Notes: generated by a model not told the origin, from the sequence alone. Positions 1-5,421 are shown, counted from the first letter of the stretch. The stretch: DNA of 6,095 nt from Candidatus Brevibacterium intestinigallinarum (GCA_019117325.1 DWZY01000048.1:1-6095); one strand, 5' to 3'. Numbers and translations are program-made.

Positions 1-12
1 GGTCTTCGAGGG

Positions 13-386
13 GGTGGAGATGGCGGGAATCGAACCCGCGTCCGTCGACGAATCACCGGGTCTTCTCCGGGCGCAGTCCGTGAAGAGTGTCTTAGGTCCT
101 GGTCACCGCACGAACACGTAGACCAACAGACGGAGTCGAGTAAGAGTCCCGCACGCACCCCCGACATGTGCGTGCAGCAGTGGCTTCCTAGCTGACGCCA
201 GGAACCGGGGCGGAAGCTACCCCGGGCTGACGGATTCGCTCAGCTCGCTATCAGGCAGCGAGGGCGAAATCGGTGCGAGTCTTGGATTCAGCACCTATTG
301 GTTTGCAGAGGACATTAACGAGTTGACTCTGCGTTCTCGGCCCGCTTCTCCCAGCTCAACAGCCGGCGTCGAAACCGATCATCCCC
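13..386 (-). ncRNA. ssrA: transfer-messenger RNA (tmRNA, SsrA)
   Basis: tmRNA enters stalled ribosomes with SmpB, acts first as alanyl-tRNA and then as a short mRNA, and adds a proteolysis tag. The 5' end reads GGGGATGATCGGTTTCGACG from 386 downward. The 3' end carries a T-arm (GCGGG, TTCGATT, CCCGC) and CATCTCCACC ending at 13. The seven-base acceptor stem GGGGATG/CATCTCC closes completely and includes the third-position G-U wobble that identifies alanine acceptors. The template base at 12 gives C, so the final A of CCA is not encoded and must be added. The tag frame sits mid-molecule at 292-251. At 374 nt it is of normal length and shows no sign of being two-piece or intron-interrupted. It follows smpB on the same strand after 171 bp. 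Its terminator would lie beyond the window. Ends are inferred from pairing, so plus or minus one base is possible. Confidence 0.97.
251..292 (-). other. tmRNA tag-peptide reading frame (AESKTRTDFALAA)
   Basis: This is the mRNA-like part of tmRNA. The resume codon GCT at 292-290 starts 13 sense codons reading AESKTRTDFALAA, then TGA (253-251) and an in-frame TAG (250-248) as a double stop. The alanine carried by tmRNA would be added before the coded residues. The hydrophobic ALAA end is the usual degron for Clp-type proteases, and the DFALAA ending resembles other actinobacterial tags (M. tuberculosis ends DYALAA). The bases before the resume codon are AATAGGT, keeping the A at -4 that helps set the frame in E. 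coli tmRNA. Confidence 0.93.
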
Positions 387-432
387 CTATTCAGTTGCCA
401 TCGGCCCCACTGCGTGGAGCCTGACACCCTCC

Positions 433-447
433 GGTCTGATCCAGACC
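433..447. repeat. perfect inverted repeat upstream of ssrA
   Basis: GGTCTG, spacer ATC, CAGACC: a perfect 6-bp inverted repeat with a 3-nt centre, about 47 bp before the mature tmRNA 5' end. A second, competing pair (TCCGG at 430-434 and CCGGA at 452-456) overlaps it. It could be a protein-binding operator or a small hairpin in the tmRNA precursor. No T-run follows on the minus strand, so it is not a classical terminator. Confidence 0.4.
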
Positions 448-480
448 AGAACCGGAAGAACCACTGTACACCTCCAACAC

Positions 481-512
481 CGCGCGGGCCATTCGCATTC
501 CCGCCCGTCGCG
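481..512 (-). terminator. possible smpB terminator hairpin (no U-tract)
   Basis: The arms CGCGCGGGC (481-489) and GCCCGTCGCG (503-512) pair as four plus four GC pairs around a small bulge, with a 13-nt loop, about 45 bp after the smpB stop. There is no U-tract on the minus strand. Actinobacterial terminators often lack one, but GC-rich DNA also forms such pairs by chance, so this is tentative. Confidence 0.35.
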
Positions 513-557
513 TCATGTCAGAGGCTGGTCGATGCACTCACGGTCGGCAGCCGTCGG

Positions 558-1031
558 TCAGCGCCGCCGCAGGTTCGACTTCATCGCCCTCTCGGCCTCG
601 CGCTTGTCCTGCTTCTCGCGCAGGGCCTGCCGCTTGTCCCAGTCCTTCTTGCCCTTCGCGATCGCGATCTCGACCTTGACCCGCGACCCGTCGAAGTACA
701 GTTCCAGCGGAACGAGCGTCTTGCCGGACTCCTTGATCTTCTGCGAGATCTTGAGGATCTCCTGCTTGTGCAGCAGCAGCTTGCGACGCCGCCGCGCCGT
801 GTGATTCGTCCACGTGCCCTGCGCGTACTCCGGGATGAAGACATGCTCCAGCCACGCCTCGCCCTGGAAGATGAGGGCGAACCCGTCCGTGAGGTTGGCG
901 CGGCCCTCGCGCAGCGACTTCACCTCAGTGCCGGTGAGGACGAGGCCCGCTTCATACGTGTCCTCGATGTGGTACTCGTGCAGCGCCTTCCGATTGCGCG
1001 CGATGGACTTGCGTCCGGTGTCCTTGGGCAC
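558..1031 (-). CDS. smpB: SsrA-binding protein SmpB
   Basis: SmpB is the protein partner of tmRNA. It binds the tRNA-like domain, delivers it to ribosomes stalled without a stop codon, and places its C-terminal tail in the empty mRNA channel. The 157-residue product is of normal length. The family core is clear: N-terminal RKALHEYHIEDTYEAG (15-29), the GTEVKSLREGRANLTDGFA stretch (34-52) that contributes to RNA binding, HTARRRRKLLLHK (77-89), and the basic tail GKKDWDKRQALREKQDKRE (127-145), which becomes helical in the ribosome. The start is GTG at 1031, chosen because AGGAGG at 1042-1037 lies 5 nt upstream and the protein begins as other SmpBs do. It is followed by ssrA, its functional partner. 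A TAGACT box at 1084-1079 suggests smpB may also have its own promoter inside the downstream end of the fts operon. Confidence 0.97.
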   Translation of the reverse strand: MPKDTGRKSIARNRKALHEYHIEDTYEAGLVLTGTEVKSLREGRANLTDGFALIFQGEAWLEHVFIPEYAQGTWTNHTARRRRKLLLHKQEILKISQKIKESGKTLVPLELYFDGSRVKVEIAIAKGKKDWDKRQALREKQDKREAERAMKSNLRRR

Positions 1032-1036
1032 TGGCC

Positions 1037-1042
1037 CCTCCT
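1037..1042 (-). promoter_or_regulatory. smpB ribosome binding site
   Basis: AGGAGG on the minus strand, 5 nt before the GTG at 1031. It is a perfect Shine-Dalgarno match and supports GTG as the smpB start. Confidence 0.85.
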
Positions 1043-1078
1043 CTCGACGGGTCGAACGTGTGCTCGAGCGAACGATCC

Positions 1079-1099
1079 AGTCTACCGCAACCGCTGCGG
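1079..1099 (-). promoter_or_regulatory. candidate smpB promoter -10 with adjoining hairpin
   Basis: TAGACT (1084-1079) fits the TAnnnT pattern of actinobacterial housekeeping promoters and lies about 48 bp before the smpB start. Directly upstream, CCGCA (1085-1089) and TGCGG (1095-1099) form a perfect inverted repeat with a 5-nt loop in what would be the -10/-35 spacer. No good -35 is visible, so this is a suggestion only. Confidence 0.35.
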
Positions 1100-1140
1100 C
1101 GGCCAGTCGGGAGATCCAGGTGACCGGTCAGGAGATCCAG
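1099..1140 (-). repeat. 21-bp imperfect tandem duplication over the M23 stop codon
   Basis: Two adjacent 21-bp units on the minus strand, 1140-1120 and 1119-1099, both start CTGGATCTCC. They match at 17 of 21 positions, and all four differences are transitions. The first unit includes the last codons and TGA stop of the M23 peptidase gene; in the second the matching codon is CGA. The junction also makes the palindrome TGACCGGTCA (1121-1130). Confidence 0.6.
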
Positions 1141-2381
1141 TCCATCGGGTCGACGTACGAGCCGTCCACCATGACCTCGAAGTGGAGGTGGCAGCCCGTC
1201 GAGGATCCGGTCGTGCCGGCCATGGCGACCGTGTCGCCCTCCTTGACGGTCTGCCCCGCACGCACCACGTTCCGCGTGTTGTGGTTGTACGTCGTCGCGA
1301 TGCTCGCGCCATTGGACTTGCCGTGCGACAGCACGACGCGGTTGCCATAGCCTCCGGCCACACCGCTGGAGACCACGACACCGTCCGCCGAGGCGTAGAC
1401 GGGATCGCCGCAGGGGACCCCGAAGTCCGTACCCGTGTGCATGCGGCGGGTGCCGGAGATCGGGTGCGTGCGCCAGCCGTACTGCGAGGTGACCGGGTAG
1501 CCGGGAGCGGGGTTCTTGAGGAAGCCGTCACCGGGCAGCACCCGGTTGCCGTCGCCGTTGTCCTCCTGCCACTGGCGGATCTCATCCGCGAGGCGCTCCT
1601 GCTCCTCCTTCTGCTTCCGCAGCTCCTCTGCGGTCGCGGCCTGGTTGTCCTCGATCGTCTGCGCAGCGCTGTCCTTCTGCTCGATGAGGCTGTCGAGGGA
1701 GTCCTTCGCCTCCCGCGCCGCCGACTCCGCGGCCTCCTTCTCGAGCACGACCTCGGCGGCCTCGTCCTTGAGGTCGGAGATCTCATCCGCGATCGCGTCG
1801 AGGCGATCCTGGCTGCTCATGTTCGCCGCCCGCTGCTCCCCCAGCCGCGTGATCGTCCGCTGCTGGGACCGCACGGCGGAGTCGACGCGGGTGAGCCCGT
1901 CGAGTCCGTTATCGCTGTCCGCCATCTGCAGCAGCATCGCGAGGTCACTCGTGACCCCGGAGTTCTGGTAGGCCCGCCGCGCGACTCCGACGACCGCCTG
2001 CTCCGACTCCTCGATCTGGTCGGTGCCATCGTCGATCTCGGTCTGCAGCGCCTTCTCCGCGTTCTCCGCAGACGTGAGGCGCGCGGCCAGTTCGTCGTCC
2101 TTGCGCTGCGCCTCGGACAGCTCGTCGGCAGCGGCGGTCACGGCGTCCTCGGCGTCGGGCATGCGGTCCTCGGCCTCTTCGAGCTCTGCGACGACGCGCG
2201 CCAGATCCTCGCTCAGACCCTCGTGCTCCCGCTGGAGCTCCTCGACGCGCTCGTCGATCGAGGCCTTGTCGTCCTGAGGGTTCGCAATCCCCGGGGACGC
2301 GGGCGCCAGCAGGATCACGGCGGCGACGGAGGCGACCGCGGCGAGTGCCCGCGAGTGCGTGCGACGAGTGAGCTTCCGCAT
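1128..2381 (-). CDS. secreted coiled-coil M23 peptidoglycan endopeptidase, likely FtsEX partner
   Basis: Predicted cell-wall hydrolase that cuts peptide cross-bridges of peptidoglycan outside the membrane. In the 417 residues I see: a basic start and hydrophobic segment (1-33, MRKLTRR then LAAVASVAAVILLAPA), a likely signal peptide cleaved near GIA-NP; long Glu/Ala/Lys-rich coiled coils (about 38-130 and 165-272); a non-coil insert between them (about 129-165, RRAYQNSGVTSDLAML) resembling that of PcsB/RipC-type hydrolases; and a C-terminal M23/LytM domain (about 290-417). Metal ligands are intact: H315 and D319 in HTGTD, and H400 in HLH. The supporting histidines H367 (YNHN) and H398 are also present, so it should be catalytically active. 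The gene follows ftsX, which suggests FtsEX controls it, as with EnvC, PcsB, CwlO and RipC elsewhere. ATG 2381 is preferred because it gives a clean signal peptide. GTG 2393, which overlaps the ftsX stop as GTGA, would add four residues and cannot be excluded. Confidence 0.9.
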   Translation of the reverse strand: MRKLTRRTHSRALAAVASVAAVILLAPASPGIANPQDDKASIDERVEELQREHEGLSEDLARVVAELEEAEDRMPDAEDAVTAAADELSEAQRKDDELAARLTSAENAEKALQTEIDDGTDQIEESEQAVVGVARRAYQNSGVTSDLAMLLQMADSDNGLDGLTRVDSAVRSQQRTITRLGEQRAANMSSQDRLDAIADEISDLKDEAAEVVLEKEAAESAAREAKDSLDSLIEQKDSAAQTIEDNQAATAEELRKQKEEQERLADEIRQWQEDNGDGNRVLPGDGFLKNPAPGYPVTSQYGWRTHPISGTRRMHTGTDFGVPCGDPVYASADGVVVSSGVAGGYGNRVVLSHGKSNGASIATTYNHNTRNVVRAGQTVKEGDTVAMAGTTGSSTGCHLHFEVMVDGSYVDPMDWIS

Positions 2382-2389
2382 GGAGACGA

Positions 2390-3304
2390 TCACACCTTCA
2401 TGTACCGACGGAGAGTGAGCCAGGAGGAGACGCCCGCCATCACGACGCCCACGAGGACGAGCAGCGGGGTGAGGACCGCGACATCGGAGAGGTTCACGAG
2501 GCTGACCCCCGCCAGACGGGACTGCAGCCAGCCGGACACGCCGAAGTGCACGCCCGCGCCCAGCGCGACGCCGGCCAGCAGGCTGCCGACCGCCGCCGCG
2601 ATGATGCCTTCGAGGATGAACGGGAGCTGGATGAAGAGGTTGGAGGCGCCCACGAGTCGCATGATGCCCGTTTCCCGCCGTCGTGTGAAGGCCGAGAGCC
2701 GGATGGTCGTCGCGATGAGGAGCACCGCGCACAGCGTCATGATGGCCGCGATGCCCACCGCCACTGCGGTCGCGATGTTGAGGATGCGGAACAGCTGGTC
2801 CAGCAGCCGGTTCTGGTCGACGACCTCCTCGACGCCCGGAGTCGCGGAGAAGTACTCGCTGATGATCCCGTACTGCTCCGCGTCTGCGAGCTTGATCCGG
2901 AACGACTCCTGCATCTGGTCCTCGGGCACCGTGCCCTCCAGGCTGGTGCCCTCGAACTGCTCCTCGAAGAGCCGGTGGGCCGTCGCCTTGTCCTCGAAGT
3001 GGACCTCCTCGACGTAGTCCTCCAGATCCGGGGAGGACAGCGCGGCCTCGATCGCGTCCTTCTGCTCCTGGGTGACCTCGCCATCGGCACAGGTGGGGGC
3101 CTCGGAATCGGGCGGGCAGAGGAAGACCGCGACCTGCACGCGGTCGTACCAGTAGTCCTTCATCCCGGAGATCTGCATCTGCAGCAGTGCCGCCGAGCCG
3201 ATGAAGAGCAGCGACACGAACGTCACGAGGACGACGGAGATGATCATCGAGAGGTTGCGGCGCAGGCCGGTCAGCACCTCCGAGAGGATGAATGAGGTCT
3301 TCAC
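2390..3304 (-). CDS. ftsX: cell-division ABC transporter-like permease FtsX
   Basis: FtsX is the membrane half of FtsEX, which sits at the division site and passes ATP-driven changes from FtsE to a periplasmic or extracellular wall hydrolase; it is not known to move a substrate. The 304 residues show the family layout: short cytoplasmic start (FILSEVLTGLRRNLSM), TM1 (about 20-43), a large external domain (about 44-172), TM2 (about 174-201), a cytoplasmic segment RRRETGIMRLVGAS (208-221) likely to contact FtsE, TM3 (about 225-253), TM4 (about 275-298) and a short tail. The external domain holds two cysteines, C63 and C72, which could form a disulfide. The start is GTG at 3304, with GGAGGTGA at 3319-3312, 7 nt away. 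It overlaps the ftsE stop by four bases (GTGA), so the two are surely co-translated. The M23 hydrolase gene starts at or just after its stop. Confidence 0.96.
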   Translation of the reverse strand: MKTSFILSEVLTGLRRNLSMIISVVLVTFVSLLFIGSAALLQMQISGMKDYWYDRVQVAVFLCPPDSEAPTCADGEVTQEQKDAIEAALSSPDLEDYVEEVHFEDKATAHRLFEEQFEGTSLEGTVPEDQMQESFRIKLADAEQYGIISEYFSATPGVEEVVDQNRLLDQLFRILNIATAVAVGIAAIMTLCAVLLIATTIRLSAFTRRRETGIMRLVGASNLFIQLPFILEGIIAAAVGSLLAGVALGAGVHFGVSGWLQSRLAGVSLVNLSDVAVLTPLLVLVGVVMAGVSSWLTLRRYMKV

Positions 3305-3996
3305 GGCTGCGTCACCTCCGGCTGGTAGCCGCCCACCTCGTCGCGGACCATCTCACCGGAGCGCAGCTCGATGACGCGCCGGTTCATCGAGTTCACGATC
3401 GACGAGTCGTGCGTCGCCATGAGCACGGTGGTGCCGAAGCTGTTGATCCTCTTGATGACGTCCATGATGTCCTGGCTGGTCGCCGGGTCGAGGTTGCCGG
3501 TGGGCTCGTCCGCCAGCAGGATGCCGGGCTTGTTGACGACGGCGCGCGCGATCGCGACGCGCTGCTGCTCACCGCCGGACAGCTCGTGGGGATACCGCTT
3601 CTGCTTCCCGTCCAGGCCCACGGTCTCAAGCACGTCAGGGACCAGGGTCGAGATCGCCGCCCGCGACTTCCCGATCACGTGCAGCGCGAATGCGACGTTG
3701 TCGAAGACGTTCTTGTTGGGCAGCAGGCGGAAGTCCTGGAACACGGTGCCGATCCCCCGGCGCAGGTGCGGCACCTTCCAGCTGGGCATCCGCGCGGTCT
3801 GCGTGCCAGCGACCGTGATGCGGCCGCGCGTGGGCACCTCCTCGCGCAGGACCAGGCGGATGACGGTCGACTTCCCCGATCCCGAGGCCCCCACGAGGAA
3901 CACGAACTCCCCCGCCTCAGCCGTGAACGACAGGTCCGCCAAGGCGGGTGCGGCACGGTGGTCGTAGGACTTCGTGACCTTGTCGAACGTGATCAC
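3301..3996 (-). CDS. ftsE: cell-division ATP-binding protein FtsE
   Basis: FtsE is the cytoplasmic ATPase of FtsEX; two copies bind FtsX and couple ATP hydrolysis to activation of wall hydrolysis during division. The 231-residue product has every ABC motif: Walker A GASGSGKST (36-44), Q-loop VFQDF (Q87), signature LSGGEQQR (139-146), Walker B ILLADEP with E164, D-loop NLD (168-170) and switch H196 (ATHDSS). The frame is open to a GTG at 4029, which would add 11 residues, but I chose GTG at 3996. It has GGAG at 4005-4002 with a 5-nt spacer, and the resulting start MITFDKVTKSY aligns with typical FtsE; the upstream GTG has no Shine-Dalgarno. The stop overlaps the ftsX start. It lies 176 bp after prfB, a common actinobacterial neighbour, with a possible promoter between. 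Confidence 0.97.
   Translation of the reverse strand: MITFDKVTKSYDHRAAPALADLSFTAEAGEFVFLVGASGSGKSTVIRLVLREEVPTRGRITVAGTQTARMPSWKVPHLRRGIGTVFQDFRLLPNKNVFDNVAFALHVIGKSRAAISTLVPDVLETVGLDGKQKRYPHELSGGEQQRVAIARAVVNKPGILLADEPTGNLDPATSQDIMDVIKRINSFGTTVLMATHDSSIVNSMNRRVIELRSGEMVRDEVGGYQPEVTQP
3312..3319 (-). promoter_or_regulatory. ftsX ribosome binding site inside ftsE
   Basis: GGAGGTGA on the minus strand, 7 nt before the ftsX GTG at 3304 and within the last codons of ftsE. It fixes the ftsX start at the overlapping GTG. Confidence 0.8.
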
Positions 3997-4001
3997 ACAG
4001 A

Positions 4002-4005
4002 CTCC
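4002..4005 (-). promoter_or_regulatory. ftsE ribosome binding site deciding the start
   Basis: GGAG on the minus strand with a 5-nt spacer before GTG 3996. No comparable sequence precedes the earlier in-frame GTG at 4029, which is why the shorter FtsE is annotated. Confidence 0.65.
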
Positions 4006-4056
4006 GGGAGGTGGGGAAGAGGAGGACACGGGCGCGGGACGGGGCGCACGGCGCCG

Positions 4057-4137
4057 GGTCCCACCTCACTCTAGGTGCCGCAGGGGCCCGCGGCGCGCCT
4101 TTCGCCCACGACTCCGCGTGTCGGTCCAGCTCACTCT
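4057..4137 (-). promoter_or_regulatory. ftsE upstream region: paired elements and a candidate -10
   Basis: Two copies of nearly the same element lie here in the same orientation. On the plus strand they read GGTCCCACCTCACTCT (4057-4072) and GGTCCAGCTCACTCT (4123-4137), with starts 66 bp apart; on the minus strand the shared core is AGAGTGAGsTGG. The ftsE-proximal copy overlaps TAGAGT (4073-4068), a TAnnnT-type -10, though no convincing -35 precedes it. A small perfect inverted repeat, GGCGC/GCGCC with a 3-nt loop (4043-4055), follows. This could be a regulated ftsE promoter with a repeated binding site. Nothing here looks like a gene or a clear prfB terminator. Confidence 0.35.
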
Positions 4138-4172
4138 CAGGGTTCGCGCACGAGCGCCGCACGCGGCCGGGA

Positions 4173-5294
4173 TCAGTCCTGGGCCTCGGCGGCCATCTCC
4201 TGCTCCTTGCGCCAGCGGATGCCCGCGCGCAGGAACCCGTCGATGTCGCCGTCGAACACGGCGGAGGGGTTGTTGACCTCGTAGTTCGTCCGCAGGTCCT
4301 TGACCATCTGGTACGGATGCGTCACGTACGAGCGCATCTGGTCGCCCCAGCTGGCCTTGATGTCACCGGCCAGCTCCTTCTTCTGCGCGTTCTCCTCCTC
4401 GCGCTTGAGCAGGAGCAGTCGGGACTGGAGGACGCGCATGGCGGCAGCGCGGTTCTGGATCTGGGACTTCTCGTTCTGCATGCTCACGACGACGCCCGTG
4501 GGCACGTGCGTGATGCGGACTGCGGAGTCCGTCGTGTTGACCGACTGACCGCCGGGGCCCGAGGACCGGTAGACGTCGATGCGCAGGTCGTTCTCATCGA
4601 TGTCGACGTGATCGGTCTCCTCGATGAGGGGAACGACCTCGACCGCGGCGAAGGAGGTCTGGCGACGGCCCTGGTTGTCGAACGGGCTGATGCGGACCAG
4701 GCGGTGCGTGCCCGCCTCGACCGACAGCGTGCCGTAGGCGAACGGCGCATCGATCTGGATCGTCGCGGACTTGACGCCCGCGCCCTCCGCGTACGAGGTG
4801 TCGAGCTCCTTGACCGCGTACTTCCGGTTCTCCGCCCACCGGATGTACATGCGCGTGAGCGTCTGCGCGAAGTCCGTCGCGTCGTCACCGCCGGCACCTG
4901 CGCGGACCGTGATGACAGCGGAGCGCTCGTCGTACTCGCCGGACAGCAGTGTGGAGATCTCCAGCTCGCCCAGTTCGCCCTTGAGCTTCTCGATCTCTGC
5001 GTGGGCCTCGTCGATCGCGTCCTGGTCGCCCTCGTCCTCGCCCATCGACACGAGCAGCTCGACGTCCTCGATGCGCTGGTCGAAGCGATCCAGCTTCTCC
5101 AGGACGGACTGCTTGTGCGACAGCTTGGACGTCACCTTCTGAGCGGCGTCCGGGTCGTCCCAGAGGTCCGGTGCGGCGGCGGCGTGAGTGAGCTCCTCGA
5201 CCTCACTGCGCAGGGTGTCGACATCGGACACCTCGCGGATGGAGGAGAAGGTGCGCTGCAGTGATTCGATCTCTGCGGAGAAGTCTGTGGCCAT
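4173..5294 (-). CDS. prfB: peptide chain release factor 2 (RF2)
   Basis: RF2 recognises UGA and UAA in the ribosomal A site and triggers release of the finished protein. The 373-residue product is near the family length (365 in E. coli). It has a helical domain 1 (about 1-115), the RAGAGGDDATDFA segment (131-143), the stop-codon reading tripeptide SPF (203-205), which marks RF2 rather than RF1 (PxT), and the catalytic GGQ loop (248-250, within RSSGPGGQSVNTTDSAVRIT), whose glutamine is normally methylated. Residue 244, equivalent to E. coli 246, is serine, not the unusual threonine of E. coli K-12. The gene is continuous, with no internal UGA or frameshift signal near codon 25, so the classic RF2 autoregulation is absent. 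The start is ATG 5294 with AGGG four bases upstream. It stands between the AhpD-like gene's terminator and ftsE, and probably has its own promoter. Confidence 0.98.
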   Translation of the reverse strand: MATDFSAEIESLQRTFSSIREVSDVDTLRSEVEELTHAAAAPDLWDDPDAAQKVTSKLSHKQSVLEKLDRFDQRIEDVELLVSMGEDEGDQDAIDEAHAEIEKLKGELGELEISTLLSGEYDERSAVITVRAGAGGDDATDFAQTLTRMYIRWAENRKYAVKELDTSYAEGAGVKSATIQIDAPFAYGTLSVEAGTHRLVRISPFDNQGRRQTSFAAVEVVPLIEETDHVDIDENDLRIDVYRSSGPGGQSVNTTDSAVRITHVPTGVVVSMQNEKSQIQNRAAAMRVLQSRLLLLKREEENAQKKELAGDIKASWGDQMRSYVTHPYQMVKDLRTNYEVNNPSAVFDGDIDGFLRAGIRWRKEQEMAAEAQD

Positions 5295-5303
5295 AGTTCC
5301 CTA

Positions 5304-5340
5304 AGACTACGGCACCCGGCGGATCAGGCGTCGAACGCCT
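5304..5340 (-). promoter_or_regulatory. candidate prfB promoter and inverted repeat
   Basis: TAGTCT (5309-5304) is a TAnnnT -10 only 9 bp before the prfB ATG, so a transcript from it would be almost leaderless. Upstream is a perfect inverted repeat AGGCGT-CGA-ACGCCT (5326-5340). Its minus-strand TTCGAC (5335-5330) resembles a -35 but the spacer is 20 bp, longer than usual. The repeat could be an operator. Because a Shine-Dalgarno-like AGGG also sits at 5302-5299, the real start of transcription may be further upstream. Confidence 0.35.
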
Positions 5341-5378
5341 CTGGCCGTGCCGGGACCGTCCGGTGCCACTCGGGTCAC

Positions 5379-5415
5379 CCGCCCGGCCGCCGCTCGATCC
5401 GCGACGGCCGGGCGG
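5379..5415 (-). terminator. strong GC hairpin terminator of the AhpD-like gene
   Basis: A perfect 11-bp inverted repeat, arms 5379-5389 and 5405-5415 (core CGCCCGGCCG/CGGCCGGGCG). After one C-A mismatch three more pairs form (5391-5393 with 5401-5403), leaving a 7-nt loop. It begins about 6 nt after the stop codon of the upstream gene. No U-run follows on the minus strand, which is common for terminators in high-GC actinobacteria. It separates that gene's transcript from prfB. Confidence 0.75.
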
Positions 5416-5421
5416 AGTCCG

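Larger units (their letters stand above)
387..557. other. smpB-ssrA intergenic region
   Basis: This 171-bp stretch contains no credible small gene. On the minus strand it holds a GC hairpin (481-512), a short inverted repeat (433-447) and the ssrA promoter region. The only -10-like box I can point to is TACAGT at 468-463, without a recognisable -35. If used, it would give a leader of roughly 70 nt to be removed from the tmRNA precursor, as RNase P does for other tmRNAs. The start site is therefore unresolved, and read-through from smpB is also possible. Confidence 0.5.

Noticed and set aside
16..60. Separate tRNA gene suggested by the GGTTCGATTCCCGCC T-arm
   Set aside because: There is no anticodon arm or D-arm of tRNA type next to it. 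The 3' end pairs with the GGGGATG 5' end 370 nt away and encloses a tag frame, so it is tmRNA.
414..3017. Open frame of 867 codons on the plus strand
   Set aside because: It is antisense to smpB, the M23 gene and most of ftsX, all strongly recognised. Its translation is Arg/Leu/Val-rich low-complexity sequence with no domain, as expected for the antisense frame of GC-rich genes.
3997..4029. Longer FtsE with 11 extra residues from GTG 4029
   Set aside because: There is no Shine-Dalgarno before 4029, the extra residues are Ser/Pro-rich and outside the family, and GTG 3996 has GGAG at proper spacing.
4092..4099. GGCGCGCC palindrome as a regulatory site
   Set aside because: An 8-bp GC palindrome is expected by chance in this base composition and has no supporting context.
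4156..4167. GCCGCACGCGGC as a prfB terminator
   Set aside because: The 5-bp stem leaves a loop of only 2 nt, too tight to form as drawn, and no U-run follows.
4011..5264. Open frame of 417 codons on the plus strand
   Set aside because: It lies antisense to prfB, whose SPF and GGQ motifs are certain, and its product is Leu/Arg/Val-rich with no recognisable motif.
5215..5294. RF2 programmed frameshift site
   Set aside because: No in-frame UGA occurs in the first codons, and the 373-residue frame is continuous from ATG through both key motifs.
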